Below, piece after piece: positions 9,680 through 18,246 of a DNA stretch of 64,000 nucleotides. The position numbers and the translations under genes were made by a program. The stretch lies in contig NZ_JOCF01000027.1 of the NCBI RefSeq assembly GCF_000720635.1, positions 21,389 to 85,388 on the forward strand. The letters are read 5' to 3'. The DNA is from Streptomyces sp. NRRL WC-3742 (GTDB taxonomy: Bacteria; Actinomycetota; Actinomycetes; Streptomycetales; Streptomycetaceae). Below the pieces are notes generated by a model. That model ran no database searches. It saw only the letters and a list, made by a program, of their open reading frames with translations, and was not told the DNA's origin. Each line of letters begins with the position of its first letter. The first letter of the stretch is position 1.

Positions 9680-10582
9680 TCAGCCGTCCTCGTCGAAGTG
9701 GTGCTCCCAGACCGTCTCCACCGAGGGCTTGCCGTGCAGGTCCGGCACCTCCCGCAGCCAGGCGGGCCGGCCGGCCCGGGTGCGGGCCGCCTGGCGCCGC
9801 TCGGCCTCGCGCAGCTGCTCGGGCGTGGAGAACCCCTCCGGCAGCCACTCCCCGGAGAGCACCACCCGGGCGGCCAGGTGCTCGACGTAGGCGCGGCGGA
9901 CGGCGGCCACCGAGTCGAAGCCCGGCTCCCCGGCCAGCCACTCGTCGGGCACCAGCGCCAGCACCTCCTCCAGCAACTCCGCGGTCACCAGCGGCCCGAG
10001 GTCCTCGTCGGCCAGCCGGACGTCCGGGGCCGAGGCGCCCAGCGCGTGGGCGCTCAGGTCGTAGCGCCGCCCGACCGCCGCCCCGGCGGAGGCCCAGCGG
10101 TGGTGGAAGATCAGCGCGGCGCCGTTGTCGATCAGCCAGAGCCGCCCGTGCCAGACCACCAGGTTGGGGTTGTGCACGGTGCGGTCGACGTTGCCGGTGA
10201 GGGCGTCCAGCCACACCACCCGCCCGGCCTCGGCGGAGTCCACCGCCACCAGGCCCGGCCGGTAGTCCAGGGCCCCCGGCAGCAGGTCCATCCCGAGGTT
10301 GAGCCCGGCGCTGGCCTTGAGCATGTCCTGGATCTCGGTGTCCGGCTCCTCCGCCGCCACCGCCGGGTCGAAGTCCACCAGCCGCAGCTCCGGCACCCGC
10401 AGCCCCAGGCGCCGCGCCAGCTCGCCGACGATCACCTCGGCCACCAGCGCCTTGCGCCCCTGCGCGGCCCCGGTGAACTTGACCACGTACGTGCCCAGGT
10501 CGTCGGTCTCCACCACCCCGGGCACCGAACCCCCGGCCCGCAGTGGATCGACGTAGCGCACCGCTGTCACCTGATCGAGCAC
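9680..10582 (-). CDS. HipA-like kinase domain protein
   Basis: The 300-residue product resembles the HipA_2 (HipA-like kinase) family. TYVVKF near residue 35 is the nucleotide-binding lysine strand. The segment LDALTGNVDRTVHNPNLVVW followed by LIDNGAALIF (~145-185) matches the catalytic loop and metal-binding Asp of HipA and PI3/4-kinase-like folds. HipA kinases phosphorylate translation-related targets, but members of this subgroup lack a known substrate. No HipB antitoxin is adjacent, so I do not call it a toxin. Start chosen at a GTG (10582) preceded by GGTGG; another GTG lies 9 nt further upstream. It is divergent from an SRPBCC gene with a 103-bp gap. Confidence 0.75.
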   Translation of the reverse strand: MLDQVTAVRYVDPLRAGGSVPGVVETDDLGTYVVKFTGAAQGRKALVAEVIVGELARRLGLRVPELRLVDFDPAVAAEEPDTEIQDMLKASAGLNLGMDLLPGALDYRPGLVAVDSAEAGRVVWLDALTGNVDRTVHNPNLVVWHGRLWLIDNGAALIFHHRWASAGAAVGRRYDLSAHALGASAPDVRLADEDLGPLVTAELLEEVLALVPDEWLAGEPGFDSVAAVRRAYVEHLAARVVLSGEWLPEGFSTPEQLREAERRQAARTRAGRPAWLREVPDLHGKPSVETVWEHHFDEDG

Positions 10583-10685
10583 ACCGGCCACCCTATCCCG
10601 GCGCGTCGCGGCGGCGCCGCTGTGATTGGCTTGCCGCCAGAGCGGTACGGACAGCGGTACCCCACCACACGAGGAGTGCAAGGTC

Positions 10686-11126
10686 ATGGGACAGGTGCAG
10701 GCCACCACCGAGCGGGTCTACGACGCGGCCCCCGAGCGGGTGTACGAGGCGCTGGCCGACTACCAGGTGACCCGCCCGAAGCTGCTGCCGGCGCAGTACA
10801 GCGAGTACGAGGTGCGGGTCGGCGGCACCGGCGCCGGCACCCAGGTGCACTGGCGGCTGCAGGCCACCGAGAAGCGGGTGCGCGACTGCCTGTTCACCGT
10901 CTCGGCGCCGAAGCCGGACCAGCTGGTGGAGAAGGACGCCAACTCCACCATGGTGATCACCTGGACGGTCTCGGCCGTGGGCGAGGGCGGCTCCAAGGTC
11001 ACCGTCTCCGCCACCTGGCAGGGCGCCACGGGCATCGGCGGCTTCTTCGAGCGCACCTTCGCCCCCAAGGGCCTGAACCGCATTCACGACCAGGTGCTGG
11101 AGAACCTCGCCGCCGAGGTCCGCTGA
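10686..11126 (+). CDS. SRPBCC family protein
   Basis: A 146-residue single-domain START/SRPBCC fold protein: an N-terminal strand (VQATTERVYDAAPERVYEAL), a central antiparallel sheet (GTQVHWRL, TMVITWTV, VTVSATW) and a long C-terminal helix (NRIHDQVLENLAAEV). The fold binds hydrophobic ligands and includes polyketide cyclases and lipid-binding proteins; no catalytic assignment is possible. The ATG at 10686 follows GAGGAG and an AAGG. It is a stand-alone unit ended by the hairpin at 11232-11271. Confidence 0.8.
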   Translation: MGQVQATTERVYDAAPERVYEALADYQVTRPKLLPAQYSEYEVRVGGTGAGTQVHWRLQATEKRVRDCLFTVSAPKPDQLVEKDANSTMVITWTVSAVGEGGSKVTVSATWQGATGIGGFFERTFAPKGLNRIHDQVLENLAAEVR

Positions 11127-11155
11127 CCCGATCCCCGATCCCCGATCGCCGATCG

Positions 11156-11203
11156 GGACCGGGACCGGGACCGGGACCGGAACCGGAACCGGAACCGGAA
11201 CCG
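11156..11203 (+). repeat. Hexanucleotide tandem array
   Basis: Four perfect copies of GGGACC (11156-11179) run directly into four perfect copies of GGAACC (11180-11203). The array sits in the 3' untranslated region of the SRPBCC gene, ahead of its terminator. Just before it are three GATCCCC/GATCGCC-like units. Confidence 0.9.
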
Positions 11204-11231
11204 GGGAATTCGCCCGGGAATTCGACTGACC

Positions 11232-11271
11232 CGTCCACCCGTACGAGTCGAAAGCCGTACGGGTGGACGGC
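11232..11271 (+). terminator. Hairpin terminator after the SRPBCC gene
   Basis: A perfect 15-bp stem (11232-11246 with 11257-11271) with a 10-nt loop lies between the SRPBCC gene and the glycosyltransferase promoter. Confidence 0.7.
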
Positions 11272-11331
11272 CCGCCACCTCCGGGTGACGGGACCCGCCC
11301 GGCACGGGGGAGCGACCCTAGGCTCGCCGCC

Positions 11332-12492
11332 GTGCATATGACGATCCTTCACGTTTCGCAGCCGGTGGACGGCGGAGTCGCCCGCGTCGTCGCCGATCTG
11401 GTCCGCGGGCAGCGGGAGGCCGGCCACCGGGTCCTGGTCGCCTGCCCGCGCGGGGGCCGGCTGGCCGAGGAGGCGGCCTCGGTGGGCGCGCTGGTCCACG
11501 ACTGGCCCGCCGACCGCTCCCCGGGCCCCTCGACCGCCGCCGAAGCCTGGCGGCTGCGCCGGATCGTCCGGACCGCCGGGCCCGACGTGGTCCACCTGCA
11601 CAGCGCCAAGGCCGGCCTGGCCGGCCGGCTGGCCGTGCGCGGCGCGGTGCCCACCGTCTTCCAGCCGCACGCCTGGTCCTTCGCCGCCGTGGACGGCGCC
11701 ATGGCCGCCGCCACCCTGCGCTGGGAGCGCTGTGCGACCCGCTGGGCGCACCGCCTGCTCTGCGTCAGCGTCCAGGAACGCGCGGACGGCGTGGCCGCCG
11801 GGGTGCACGCCGACTGGGCGGTGGTGCCCAACGGCGTGGACGTGCGCCACTACGCGCCCGCCGACCGCCGCGCCGCGCGGATCGCCCTCGGCCTGGACCT
11901 CGACGCCCCGCTCGCCGTCTGCGTGGGCCGCCTGTGTCGGCAGAAGGGCCAGGACGTGCTGCTGGCCGCCTGGCCGGAGGCGCTGCGCCGGGTGCCGCAG
12001 GCCCGGCTGGCACTGGTCGGCGGCGGGCCGGAGGAGCAGCGGGTCGCGGAGCTGGTCCGGGAGACGGCCGAGCCCTCCCGCGTCCGGCTGACGGGCGACG
12101 TGCCGGATCCGCGCCCCTGGCTGGCGGCGGCCGACCTGGTGGTGCTGCCCTCGCGCTGGGAGGGCATGGCGCTGGCCCCGCTGGAGGCGATGGCGGCGGC
12201 CCGCCCGGTGCTGCTGACGGACGTGCCGGGGGCGCGTGAGTGCCTGCCCCCGGCGGAGCGCGCGCAGTCGGTGGTCGCGCCGGAGGATGCGGGCGCGCTC
12301 GCCACCCGGATGGCGGAGGCGTTGTCCGATCCGATCGAGTGCGAGCGACGCGGTTCCCGGCTGCGCGAGCACGTGGTGGCGCGCCACGACGTGCGGACCG
12401 TGGTCGAACAGGTGGACGCGCTCTACCGCCACCTGCTGGGGGCCGGAGGGGTCGTGGGGCGGCGCCGGGCCCGTGTCCCGGAGCGGATCTGA
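11332..12492 (+). CDS. Glycosyltransferase family 4 protein
   Basis: A 386-residue GT-B fold retaining glycosyltransferase. The N-terminal acceptor domain begins MTILHVSQPVDGGVARVV. The C-terminal donor domain has the GT4 phosphate-binding region (VCVGRLCRQKGQD) and the E-x7-E motif in SRWEGMALAPLEAMAA. No signal peptide or membrane span, so it works at the inner face of the membrane. The start is the GTG at 11332 (or the ATG two codons on), because TAGGCT at 11319-11324 lies 7 nt upstream and no Shine-Dalgarno sequence is suitably placed: a leaderless transcript is likely. It stands 325 bp before the polysaccharide operon and probably adds a sugar to the same polymer. Confidence 0.88.
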   Translation: MHMTILHVSQPVDGGVARVVADLVRGQREAGHRVLVACPRGGRLAEEAASVGALVHDWPADRSPGPSTAAEAWRLRRIVRTAGPDVVHLHSAKAGLAGRLAVRGAVPTVFQPHAWSFAAVDGAMAAATLRWERCATRWAHRLLCVSVQERADGVAAGVHADWAVVPNGVDVRHYAPADRRAARIALGLDLDAPLAVCVGRLCRQKGQDVLLAAWPEALRRVPQARLALVGGGPEEQRVAELVRETAEPSRVRLTGDVPDPRPWLAAADLVVLPSRWEGMALAPLEAMAAARPVLLTDVPGARECLPPAERAQSVVAPEDAGALATRMAEALSDPIECERRGSRLREHVVARHDVRTVVEQVDALYRHLLGAGGVVGRRRARVPERI

Positions 12493-12817
12493 TCGTTTCA
12501 CCTGCTGCGAATGCCCGCCGTGACGGCGCGGTCGTATTCGCACCCTCGACCGGATATTCGGGCGAAGTGGCAATCAGAAATACCTATTAATGGGCGGCTG
12601 GAATGAAACGGCAAGTCAACTTCCAGCCGATAACGCCCGGTTCTGTATTGTCTGATTTTGCCTGCTTCGTTTCGATTTCTCACCGGGAATTCGCGAAAGC
12701 CGCCAGCGGCAGCAGGTGCCGTCAGGACCGCGCCCACCGGGCCGGGACGGCCGCCCCCCGCCAACCGGCGCAGGGGCGCCGTCGCCCCGGGCACACAGCA
12801 GGGGAGTTCGTGCGCTG
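12493..12817 (+). other. 325-bp regulatory region ahead of the polysaccharide operon
   Basis: No gene is seen. From about 12545 to 12690 the DNA is clearly more A+T-rich than its surroundings. It includes a candidate sigma-WhiG -10 element (12626-12633). The stretch before the next start is G+C-rich again and contains GGGGAG at 12801-12806, 11 nt from the ATG. Confidence 0.6.
12605..12633 (+). promoter_or_regulatory. Candidate sigma-WhiG/FliA-type promoter
   Basis: GCCGATAA at 12626-12633 is an exact match to the -10 element of FliA-family sigma factors, which include Streptomyces WhiG. The -35 is less good: GAAA at 12605-12608, with a 17-nt gap, against TAAA and about 15 nt expected. It lies 185 bp before the sugar phosphotransferase ATG. 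Confidence 0.4.
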
Positions 12818-14341
12818 ATGACCATTGACCACGACAGCTTGCCACGCTCAGGCGGGCCCCTGCCCGGCCCCCACCGGCCCGCCACCGGACTGCTCGACCG
12901 TCCGGACGGAGCCGTGCGGGCCCGCGCCGTCGCCCCACCGCGCCGCCACCGCCGCCCGGTCCCCTCCCGCTACGCCCTGCCGCTGACCCTGCTCCAGGTC
13001 GACGCCGTCGCCCTGTGCACCGCCACGGCCGTCGCCAACCGGGCCATCGACCCGGCCACCCGGCTCACCCCCCTCCTGGGCGTCGCCGCAGTCCTCCCAC
13101 TCCTGCTCCTGCTCAACCTCACCGGCGGCCTCTACCGCACCCGGCTCACCCTCTCCGTCCTCGACGAACTGCCCGCACTCGCCGTCCGCGCCGTCGTCGC
13201 CACCGCCTTCGCCGTCACCCTCGCCGGCTGCCTGGACGGCCGCTGGCCCGACTGCGGACCGGCCACCCCCGCCCGGCTCACCGTGCTGCTCGGCGCCCAA
13301 CTGCTGATCGCCGCCCTCGGCCGCGCCGTCCTCTACCACCTCGTGCGCCGCATCCGCCGCAGCCGGCCCAACCCCGTCCTGGTGCTCGGCGCCGGCCGCC
13401 TCGGCCGCCGCGTCGCCGCCGCCCTCGACGAGCACGGCGAGTACGGGCTGCGCCCCGTCGGCTTCCTCGACGCCGACCCGCCGCTGCTGCCCGGCGACAC
13501 CGACCTGCCCGTCCTCGGCGGCCGCGAGGCCCTGGAACGCGAGGTCCGCCGCCACCGCGTCCACCACGTCATCGCCACCGCCGGCGCTGCCGACGAGGCC
13601 GAGACCGCCGCCACCCTGCGCGAGGCCGCCCGGCTCGGCTGCCAGGTCTGGCTCGTCCCCGCCCTGCGCGAGTACGGCTCCCTGCCCACCGCCCCCATCG
13701 CCGGCGGCGACCACCTGTGGGGCTTCCCCTGCCTACGCGTCGGCGCCGCCGCCATGCGCCGCCCCGGCTGGGTCGGAAAACGCGCCCTCGACATCTTCGC
13801 CGCCTCCTTCGGCCTGCTGCTCCTCGCCCCCGTCCTCGCCCTGTGCGCCCTCGCCGTCCGTTTCGACACCGGCCCCGGCGTGCTCTTCCGCCAGCAGCGC
13901 ACGGGCCTGGACGGCCGGGTCTTCACCGTCCTCAAGTTCCGCACCCTGCGCCCCAGCAACGAGCACGAGTCGGCCACCCGCTGGAACATCTCCCAGGACC
14001 ACCGCATGGGCGCCGTCGGCCGCGTCATGCGCAGGAGCTCCCTGGACGAGCTGCCGCAGCTGTGGAACGTCCTGCGCGGCGACATGAGCCTGGTCGGCCC
14101 GCGCCCCGAACGCCCGTACTTCGTCATGCGGTTCAGCCAGGCGTACCCCGAGTACGCCGACCGCCACCGCGTCCCCGTCGGCCTCACGGGCCTCGCCCAG
14201 GTCAACGGCCTGCGCGGGGACACCTCCATCGAGGACCGGGCGCGCTTCGACAACCGCTACATCGAGAGCTGGAGCCTCTGGCAGGACGTCAAGATCCTGT
14301 GCCGCACCGCGGCGTTGATGCTCCACCCGGACGGGAGCTGA
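12818..14341 (+). CDS. Polyprenyl glycosylphosphotransferase (initiating sugar transferase)
   Basis: At 507 residues it is the typical WcaJ/CpsE-like architecture. A Pro-rich cytoplasmic N-terminus is followed by four to five membrane spans (~55-180), a Rossmann-like CoA-binding domain (NPVLVLGAGRLGRRVAAAL, ~185-300) and a bacterial sugar transferase domain (~320-507) with KRALDIFAASFGLL, FRQQRTGLDGRVFTVLKFRT and DELPQLWNVLRGDMSLVGPR. It transfers a sugar phosphate from a nucleotide sugar to undecaprenyl phosphate, starting a surface polysaccharide repeat unit. It is the first gene of an operon with very tight spacing. The ATG at 12818 has GGGGAG 11 nt upstream. Confidence 0.93.
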   Translation: MTIDHDSLPRSGGPLPGPHRPATGLLDRPDGAVRARAVAPPRRHRRPVPSRYALPLTLLQVDAVALCTATAVANRAIDPATRLTPLLGVAAVLPLLLLLNLTGGLYRTRLTLSVLDELPALAVRAVVATAFAVTLAGCLDGRWPDCGPATPARLTVLLGAQLLIAALGRAVLYHLVRRIRRSRPNPVLVLGAGRLGRRVAAALDEHGEYGLRPVGFLDADPPLLPGDTDLPVLGGREALEREVRRHRVHHVIATAGAADEAETAATLREAARLGCQVWLVPALREYGSLPTAPIAGGDHLWGFPCLRVGAAAMRRPGWVGKRALDIFAASFGLLLLAPVLALCALAVRFDTGPGVLFRQQRTGLDGRVFTVLKFRTLRPSNEHESATRWNISQDHRMGAVGRVMRRSSLDELPQLWNVLRGDMSLVGPRPERPYFVMRFSQAYPEYADRHRVPVGLTGLAQVNGLRGDTSIEDRARFDNRYIESWSLWQDVKILCRTAALMLHPDGS

Positions 14342-14346
14342 CCCGC

Positions 14347-15660
14347 GTGGCCCTGACCCTTCCCGCAGTACCGAGCCCAGCGTCGTTACGGAGGACCCTC
14401 GCGGCGGCCGCCGACCGGCCCAGCCTGCTGGCCGCCGCGACCGTACTGCTGGTCTGCGTGCCCACCGGCGAGAAGGACGTCACGGCCGCCGTCCACATCA
14501 CCGCCGCCGACCTCGCCTCCCTGGCACTGGTCGCGCTCACCGCCGTCAACCTGCTGCGCGGGCGGCTGCCCGCCGTCAGCCGCGGCACCTGCGTGCTGTT
14601 CGCCGGGATCGTGGCCGCCGCCGCCGTCGCCACCGTCGGCTCGATCGACCCGGCCACCAGCGTCACCGGCTTCGTCCGGCTCACCCAGGTCTTCGTCCTC
14701 GTGCCCGCCTCGGTGCTGTGCTCGCTGCGCGACCGCACCGACCAGCGGCTCGTCCTCGGCTCCTTCGTCCTCGCCGCGCTCGTCGAGGGCGCCGTCGGCG
14801 TCCACCAGTACCTCACCCGCACCGGCGCCTCCTACACCGGCCAGCCGATCCGCGCGGTCGGCACCTTCGGCGCCCTGGACGTCATGGCGATGTCCACCGT
14901 CGTCAGCTACGGCCTGCTCGCGGCCCTCGCCCTCGCCCTCGGCGAACGGCGGCCCGGAGGGGACGCACGGCTGCGCCGGGCGATGTTCGCCGCCGCCGCC
15001 TTCCTCGCCTTCCCCCTCGCCGTCTCCTTCAGCCGGGGCAGCTGGATCGCCACGGGCCTCGCCGCCACCGCCCTGCTGCTGCGCGCCGACGCGCGCCTCC
15101 TGGTGCGCGGCGCCGTCCTCGGCCTGGCCGCCGCCGTCGTCCTCGTCGGCGGGATCGGCCTCGGCGCCTCCGGCGTCACCGCACGGATCAGCTCCATCGG
15201 CTCCGTCTCAGCCGCTCCCGACCAGTCCGTCTCCGACCGCTACGACCTGTGGTCCACCGCGGGCCGCATCTGGCAGGACCACCCCGTGCACGGCGCCGGC
15301 CCCAAAGCCTTCCAGCAACTGCGCGACTCCCACGCCCCGCTGAGGCTCTCCTCCGGCAGCGACACCTCCGACTCCACCGGCGGATTCCAGCGCGAACCGC
15401 TGCTCTCCCCGCACAACATGTACCTCCTGGTGCTCAGCGAGCAGGGCCTGATCGGCATCACCGCCTACGCCGCCCTCTTCCTCGGCCTGCTCCTCGGCTG
15501 CCTGCGCAACCGCAGCGGCCTCGGCCTCGCCGCCCTCGCGCTGCTCGCCTGGCAGCTGATCGACTTCCTGTACGCCGACATCGGTGGCACCACCACCGTC
15601 CTGACCTCCGTCGTCTTCGGCCTCGCCGCCCGCGCGGCCGTCCGCGAGGTGACCCCGTGA
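14347..15660 (+). CDS. O-antigen ligase/polymerase family (Wzy/WaaL-like) membrane protein
   Basis: The 437-residue protein is almost entirely hydrophobic, with about 10-12 membrane spans and one larger outward loop (~285-350) containing DRYDLWSTAGRIWQDHPVHG followed by GxxxF and SPHNMYLLVLSEQGLIG. The latter two are the hallmark loop of the Wzy_C/O-antigen ligase family. In this context it most likely polymerises lipid-linked repeat units, or ligates them to an acceptor. The GTG at 14347 follows the previous stop by 5 nt, with GGGAG in the end of the upstream gene. Confidence 0.88.
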   Translation: MALTLPAVPSPASLRRTLAAAADRPSLLAAATVLLVCVPTGEKDVTAAVHITAADLASLALVALTAVNLLRGRLPAVSRGTCVLFAGIVAAAAVATVGSIDPATSVTGFVRLTQVFVLVPASVLCSLRDRTDQRLVLGSFVLAALVEGAVGVHQYLTRTGASYTGQPIRAVGTFGALDVMAMSTVVSYGLLAALALALGERRPGGDARLRRAMFAAAAFLAFPLAVSFSRGSWIATGLAATALLLRADARLLVRGAVLGLAAAVVLVGGIGLGASGVTARISSIGSVSAAPDQSVSDRYDLWSTAGRIWQDHPVHGAGPKAFQQLRDSHAPLRLSSGSDTSDSTGGFQREPLLSPHNMYLLVLSEQGLIGITAYAALFLGLLLGCLRNRSGLGLAALALLAWQLIDFLYADIGGTTTVLTSVVFGLAARAAVREVTP

Positions 15661-17414
15661 ACACCGAAGGGCCCACCGCACTCGCCGCCTCCCTGCCGGC
15701 CCCGCGCACCGCGCCCGAACCGCCCCCCGGCCCCGGCCGGGCCCCCCGCGGCGGCTTCCTCGCCAAGGCGTTCGGCGTCACCGCCGTGCTCAGCGCCGCC
15801 GGCTCCGGCCTCGGCCTGCTGCGCGACCTGCTGCTCGCCCGCTACTTCGGCGCCAACCAGGGCACCGACGCCTTCCTCGTCGCCTGGACCGTCCCGGAGA
15901 CGGCCGCACCGCTGCTGATCGAGGACGCCATGTCCTTCCTCATGGTGCCCGCCTTCGCCCTCGCCCTGGTGCTGCGCGAGGAGGACCCGGACGCCCCCGA
16001 CCCCGTCCGCCAGGTCGTCCGCGCCACCCTGCCCTGGCTGCTCCTCGCCCTCAGCGGCCTCTCCCTGACCGTCGCCCTCGGCGCCCCGCAACTCGTCACC
16101 CTGCTCGCCCCCGGCCTGCACGACCCGGCCCTGGCCGTCACCTGCACCCGGATCACCGCCGTCACCGTGCTGCCCTTCGGCGTCGCCGGCTACCTCGCCG
16201 CCGCCCTGCGCGCCCACCACCGCTTCACCGCGCCCGCCGGCATCTACGTCGCCTACAACCTCGGCATCCTCGCCGTCCTCCTCACCGGCCAGGCGTACCT
16301 GGGCGTGCGCTCCGCCGCCCTCGGCGTCGCCGTCGGCAGCCTCCTGATGGCGGGCCTGCTCGTCGTGCCCTTCCTGCGCCGCCTGCGCGAGGGCGGCGGC
16401 GCCGGCCGCGGCCGGCGCAAGTCGTCGGACACGCCCAAGGCACTCGTCCTGATGCCGCTCGCCCTGCTGCCGATCGCCTCCTTCACCCTGACCCGGCAGT
16501 CCCAGGTCTTCGTCGAGCGCTACCTCGGTTCGGCCCTGCCGCCCGGCACCATCTCGCACCTCAACTACGCGGCCAAGGTCTCCCAACTCGCCATGACCGC
16601 GGGCATCCTGATCGTCACCGTCACCTTCCCCCTGGTGGCCAGGGCGCTCGCCGCCGGAGACCTCACCGCCGCCCGCGACCGGGTCGAGAAGGACCTCGGC
16701 CAGGCCGCCGCCGTCGTCCTGCTCGGCACCTCCTTCCTGATGGCCTGCGCCCCCTCCGTCGTCGCCCTGCTCTTCCAGCGCGGCGCCTTCGGCCCGCAGG
16801 ACACCGAAGCCACCGCCGAGGTCATCCGCGTCTACAGCTTCGGCCTGCCCGCCCAGGCGCTCATCGGGGTGATGATCCGCCCGTACTTCTCCCTGCGCCC
16901 GGTGGTCCGCACAGCCGATGACCCGCGCACCGAGCCCGGCGGGCGGCGACTGCTCGACTGGTACCCCGTCGGCGCGATGCTGCTCGGCCTCGCCGTCACC
17001 GTCACCGTGGGCCTGCTCACCACCGGCCGCTTCGGCGCCCTCGGCATCGCCGCCGGCAACGCCGCCGGGATCACCACCACCGCCGCGCTGCTGCTGCACG
17101 GGCTCGTGCTGCGCGGCATCCCGCTGCGGCTGCGCCGGGTGCTCGGCGGCCACGGCCGGCTGGTGGGCGCCGCCGCCGGGGCCACCGTCCTCGGCACGGC
17201 CGCCGCCGGCCTGAGCGCCGACCCGCTGCTCGCCACCCTCCTCGGGGGCCTCACCGTGGCGCTGGCCTTCGCCGCCCTCGGGGCCGTCCTCGGCGCCCGC
17301 GAGGTGCGCGGCCCCGTCCTCGCCGCCCGGCGCGTCGTGAGCCCCCCGAGGACCCCGTCACTGAGGACCCCGCCAACCGCCGCCGACGAAGGGAAGCGTC
17401 CCCATGGACACTGA
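15657..17414 (+). CDS. MurJ/MviN-family lipid-linked oligosaccharide flippase
   Basis: A 585-residue membrane protein with about 14 spans. The family signature opens as FGVTAVLSAAGSGLGLLRDL with LLARYFGANQGTDAFLVAW, typical of MurJ. The housekeeping MurJ flips lipid II; a second copy inside a polysaccharide operon more likely acts as the Wzx flippase for the repeat unit, although duplicate lipid II flipping cannot be excluded. The GTG start overlaps the preceding TGA (GTGA at 15657-15660), showing translational coupling. A hydrophilic Pro-rich tail follows the last span. Confidence 0.88.
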   Translation: MNTEGPTALAASLPAPRTAPEPPPGPGRAPRGGFLAKAFGVTAVLSAAGSGLGLLRDLLLARYFGANQGTDAFLVAWTVPETAAPLLIEDAMSFLMVPAFALALVLREEDPDAPDPVRQVVRATLPWLLLALSGLSLTVALGAPQLVTLLAPGLHDPALAVTCTRITAVTVLPFGVAGYLAAALRAHHRFTAPAGIYVAYNLGILAVLLTGQAYLGVRSAALGVAVGSLLMAGLLVVPFLRRLREGGGAGRGRRKSSDTPKALVLMPLALLPIASFTLTRQSQVFVERYLGSALPPGTISHLNYAAKVSQLAMTAGILIVTVTFPLVARALAAGDLTAARDRVEKDLGQAAAVVLLGTSFLMACAPSVVALLFQRGAFGPQDTEATAEVIRVYSFGLPAQALIGVMIRPYFSLRPVVRTADDPRTEPGGRRLLDWYPVGAMLLGLAVTVTVGLLTTGRFGALGIAAGNAAGITTTAALLLHGLVLRGIPLRLRRVLGGHGRLVGAAAGATVLGTAAAGLSADPLLATLLGGLTVALAFAALGAVLGAREVRGPVLAARRVVSPPRTPSLRTPPTAADEGKRPHGH

Positions 17415-18246
17415 ACGGGGAACAGTCCGTTCGGCCCGGACGGGTACCGCCGACGCCCGGAGCCCCCGGGCGCACCTGCCCCGCAGCCGCAGCCCCCTCG
17501 GCGAACCGGCCGTCTGGGGCGCCGGATCGCCGTGGATCCTGATGTACCACTCCGTCGCCGTCGAACGCGAGGACCCGTACCGGCTCACCGTCAGCCCCGA
17601 ACGGTTCGCCGAACAGATCGCCTGGCTGCACCGGCACGGGCGGCGCGGCGTCTCCGTCCGCGAACTCATCCGGGCCCGCGCCCTCGGCCGCGACGACAAG
17701 CTCGTCGGCCTGACCTTCGACGACGGCTACGCCGACTTCGGGCGCTACGCCGTACCGATCCTGCACGCCTACGGCTTCACCGCCACCGCCTACGTCGTCG
17801 CCGACCTGCTCGGCCGCGACAACGGCTGGGACGCCGACGGCCCCCGCAAGCAGCTCCTCACCGTCGAGGAGGTCACCGAACTCGCCGCAGCCGGCTGGGA
17901 GATCGGCTCCCACGGCCTCGGCCACAAGGCACTGCCGGGCCTGCCCGCCGAGGAGCTCGCCGTGCAGACCCGGGAGAGCCGCCGACTGCTCGAGGAGGTC
18001 GTCGACGGCCCCGTCACCGGCTTCTGCTACCCGTACGGCGCCGTCGACCTGCCCGCCACCCTGGCCGTGCGCGACGCCGGCTACGACTACGCCTGCGCCA
18101 TCGAGCACTCCGCGCTCACCGGCCCCTTCGCCCTGCCGCGCTGCTACGTCGGCGACCGGGACGGGGGCCTGCGGCTGCGCGCCAAGAGGGGCCGCCAGCG
18201 CCTGCGCGACCTGATGACCGGGATGCGCCGGAGGGTCGGGCGGTGA
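17404..18246 (+). CDS. Polysaccharide deacetylase (NodB homology, CE4)
   Basis: This 280-residue protein has the NodB motifs: TFDDGYADF near residue 102 (catalytic base and metal Asp), H-x4-H in GSHGLGHKA near 163 (metal ligands), and YPYG near 202. It should remove N- or O-acetyl groups from sugars. There is no signal peptide or obvious membrane span, so it may act on cytoplasmic lipid-linked intermediates. It overlaps the flippase gene by 11 nt; AAGGGAAG precedes the ATG. Being inside the operon suggests that the polymer contains a deacetylated amino sugar. Confidence 0.9.
   Translation: MDTERGTVRSARTGTADARSPRAHLPRSRSPLGEPAVWGAGSPWILMYHSVAVEREDPYRLTVSPERFAEQIAWLHRHGRRGVSVRELIRARALGRDDKLVGLTFDDGYADFGRYAVPILHAYGFTATAYVVADLLGRDNGWDADGPRKQLLTVEEVTELAAAGWEIGSHGLGHKALPGLPAEELAVQTRESRRLLEEVVDGPVTGFCYPYGAVDLPATLAVRDAGYDYACAIEHSALTGPFALPRCYVGDRDGGLRLRAKRGRQRLRDLMTGMRRRVGR

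Noticed and set aside
9680..10582. Classical HipAB toxin-antitoxin module
   Set aside because: No small HTH antitoxin gene is adjacent; only a HipA-like kinase fold is supported.
11156..11203. CRISPR array
   Set aside because: Units are 6 bp without spacers; a simple tandem repeat. No cas gene or spaced repeats occur anywhere in the window.
13015..14346. Long frame upstream of the polymerase gene in the same reading frame
   Set aside because: It is an out-of-frame shadow of the sugar phosphotransferase with Arg/Pro-rich composition; the real gene starts at GTG 14347.
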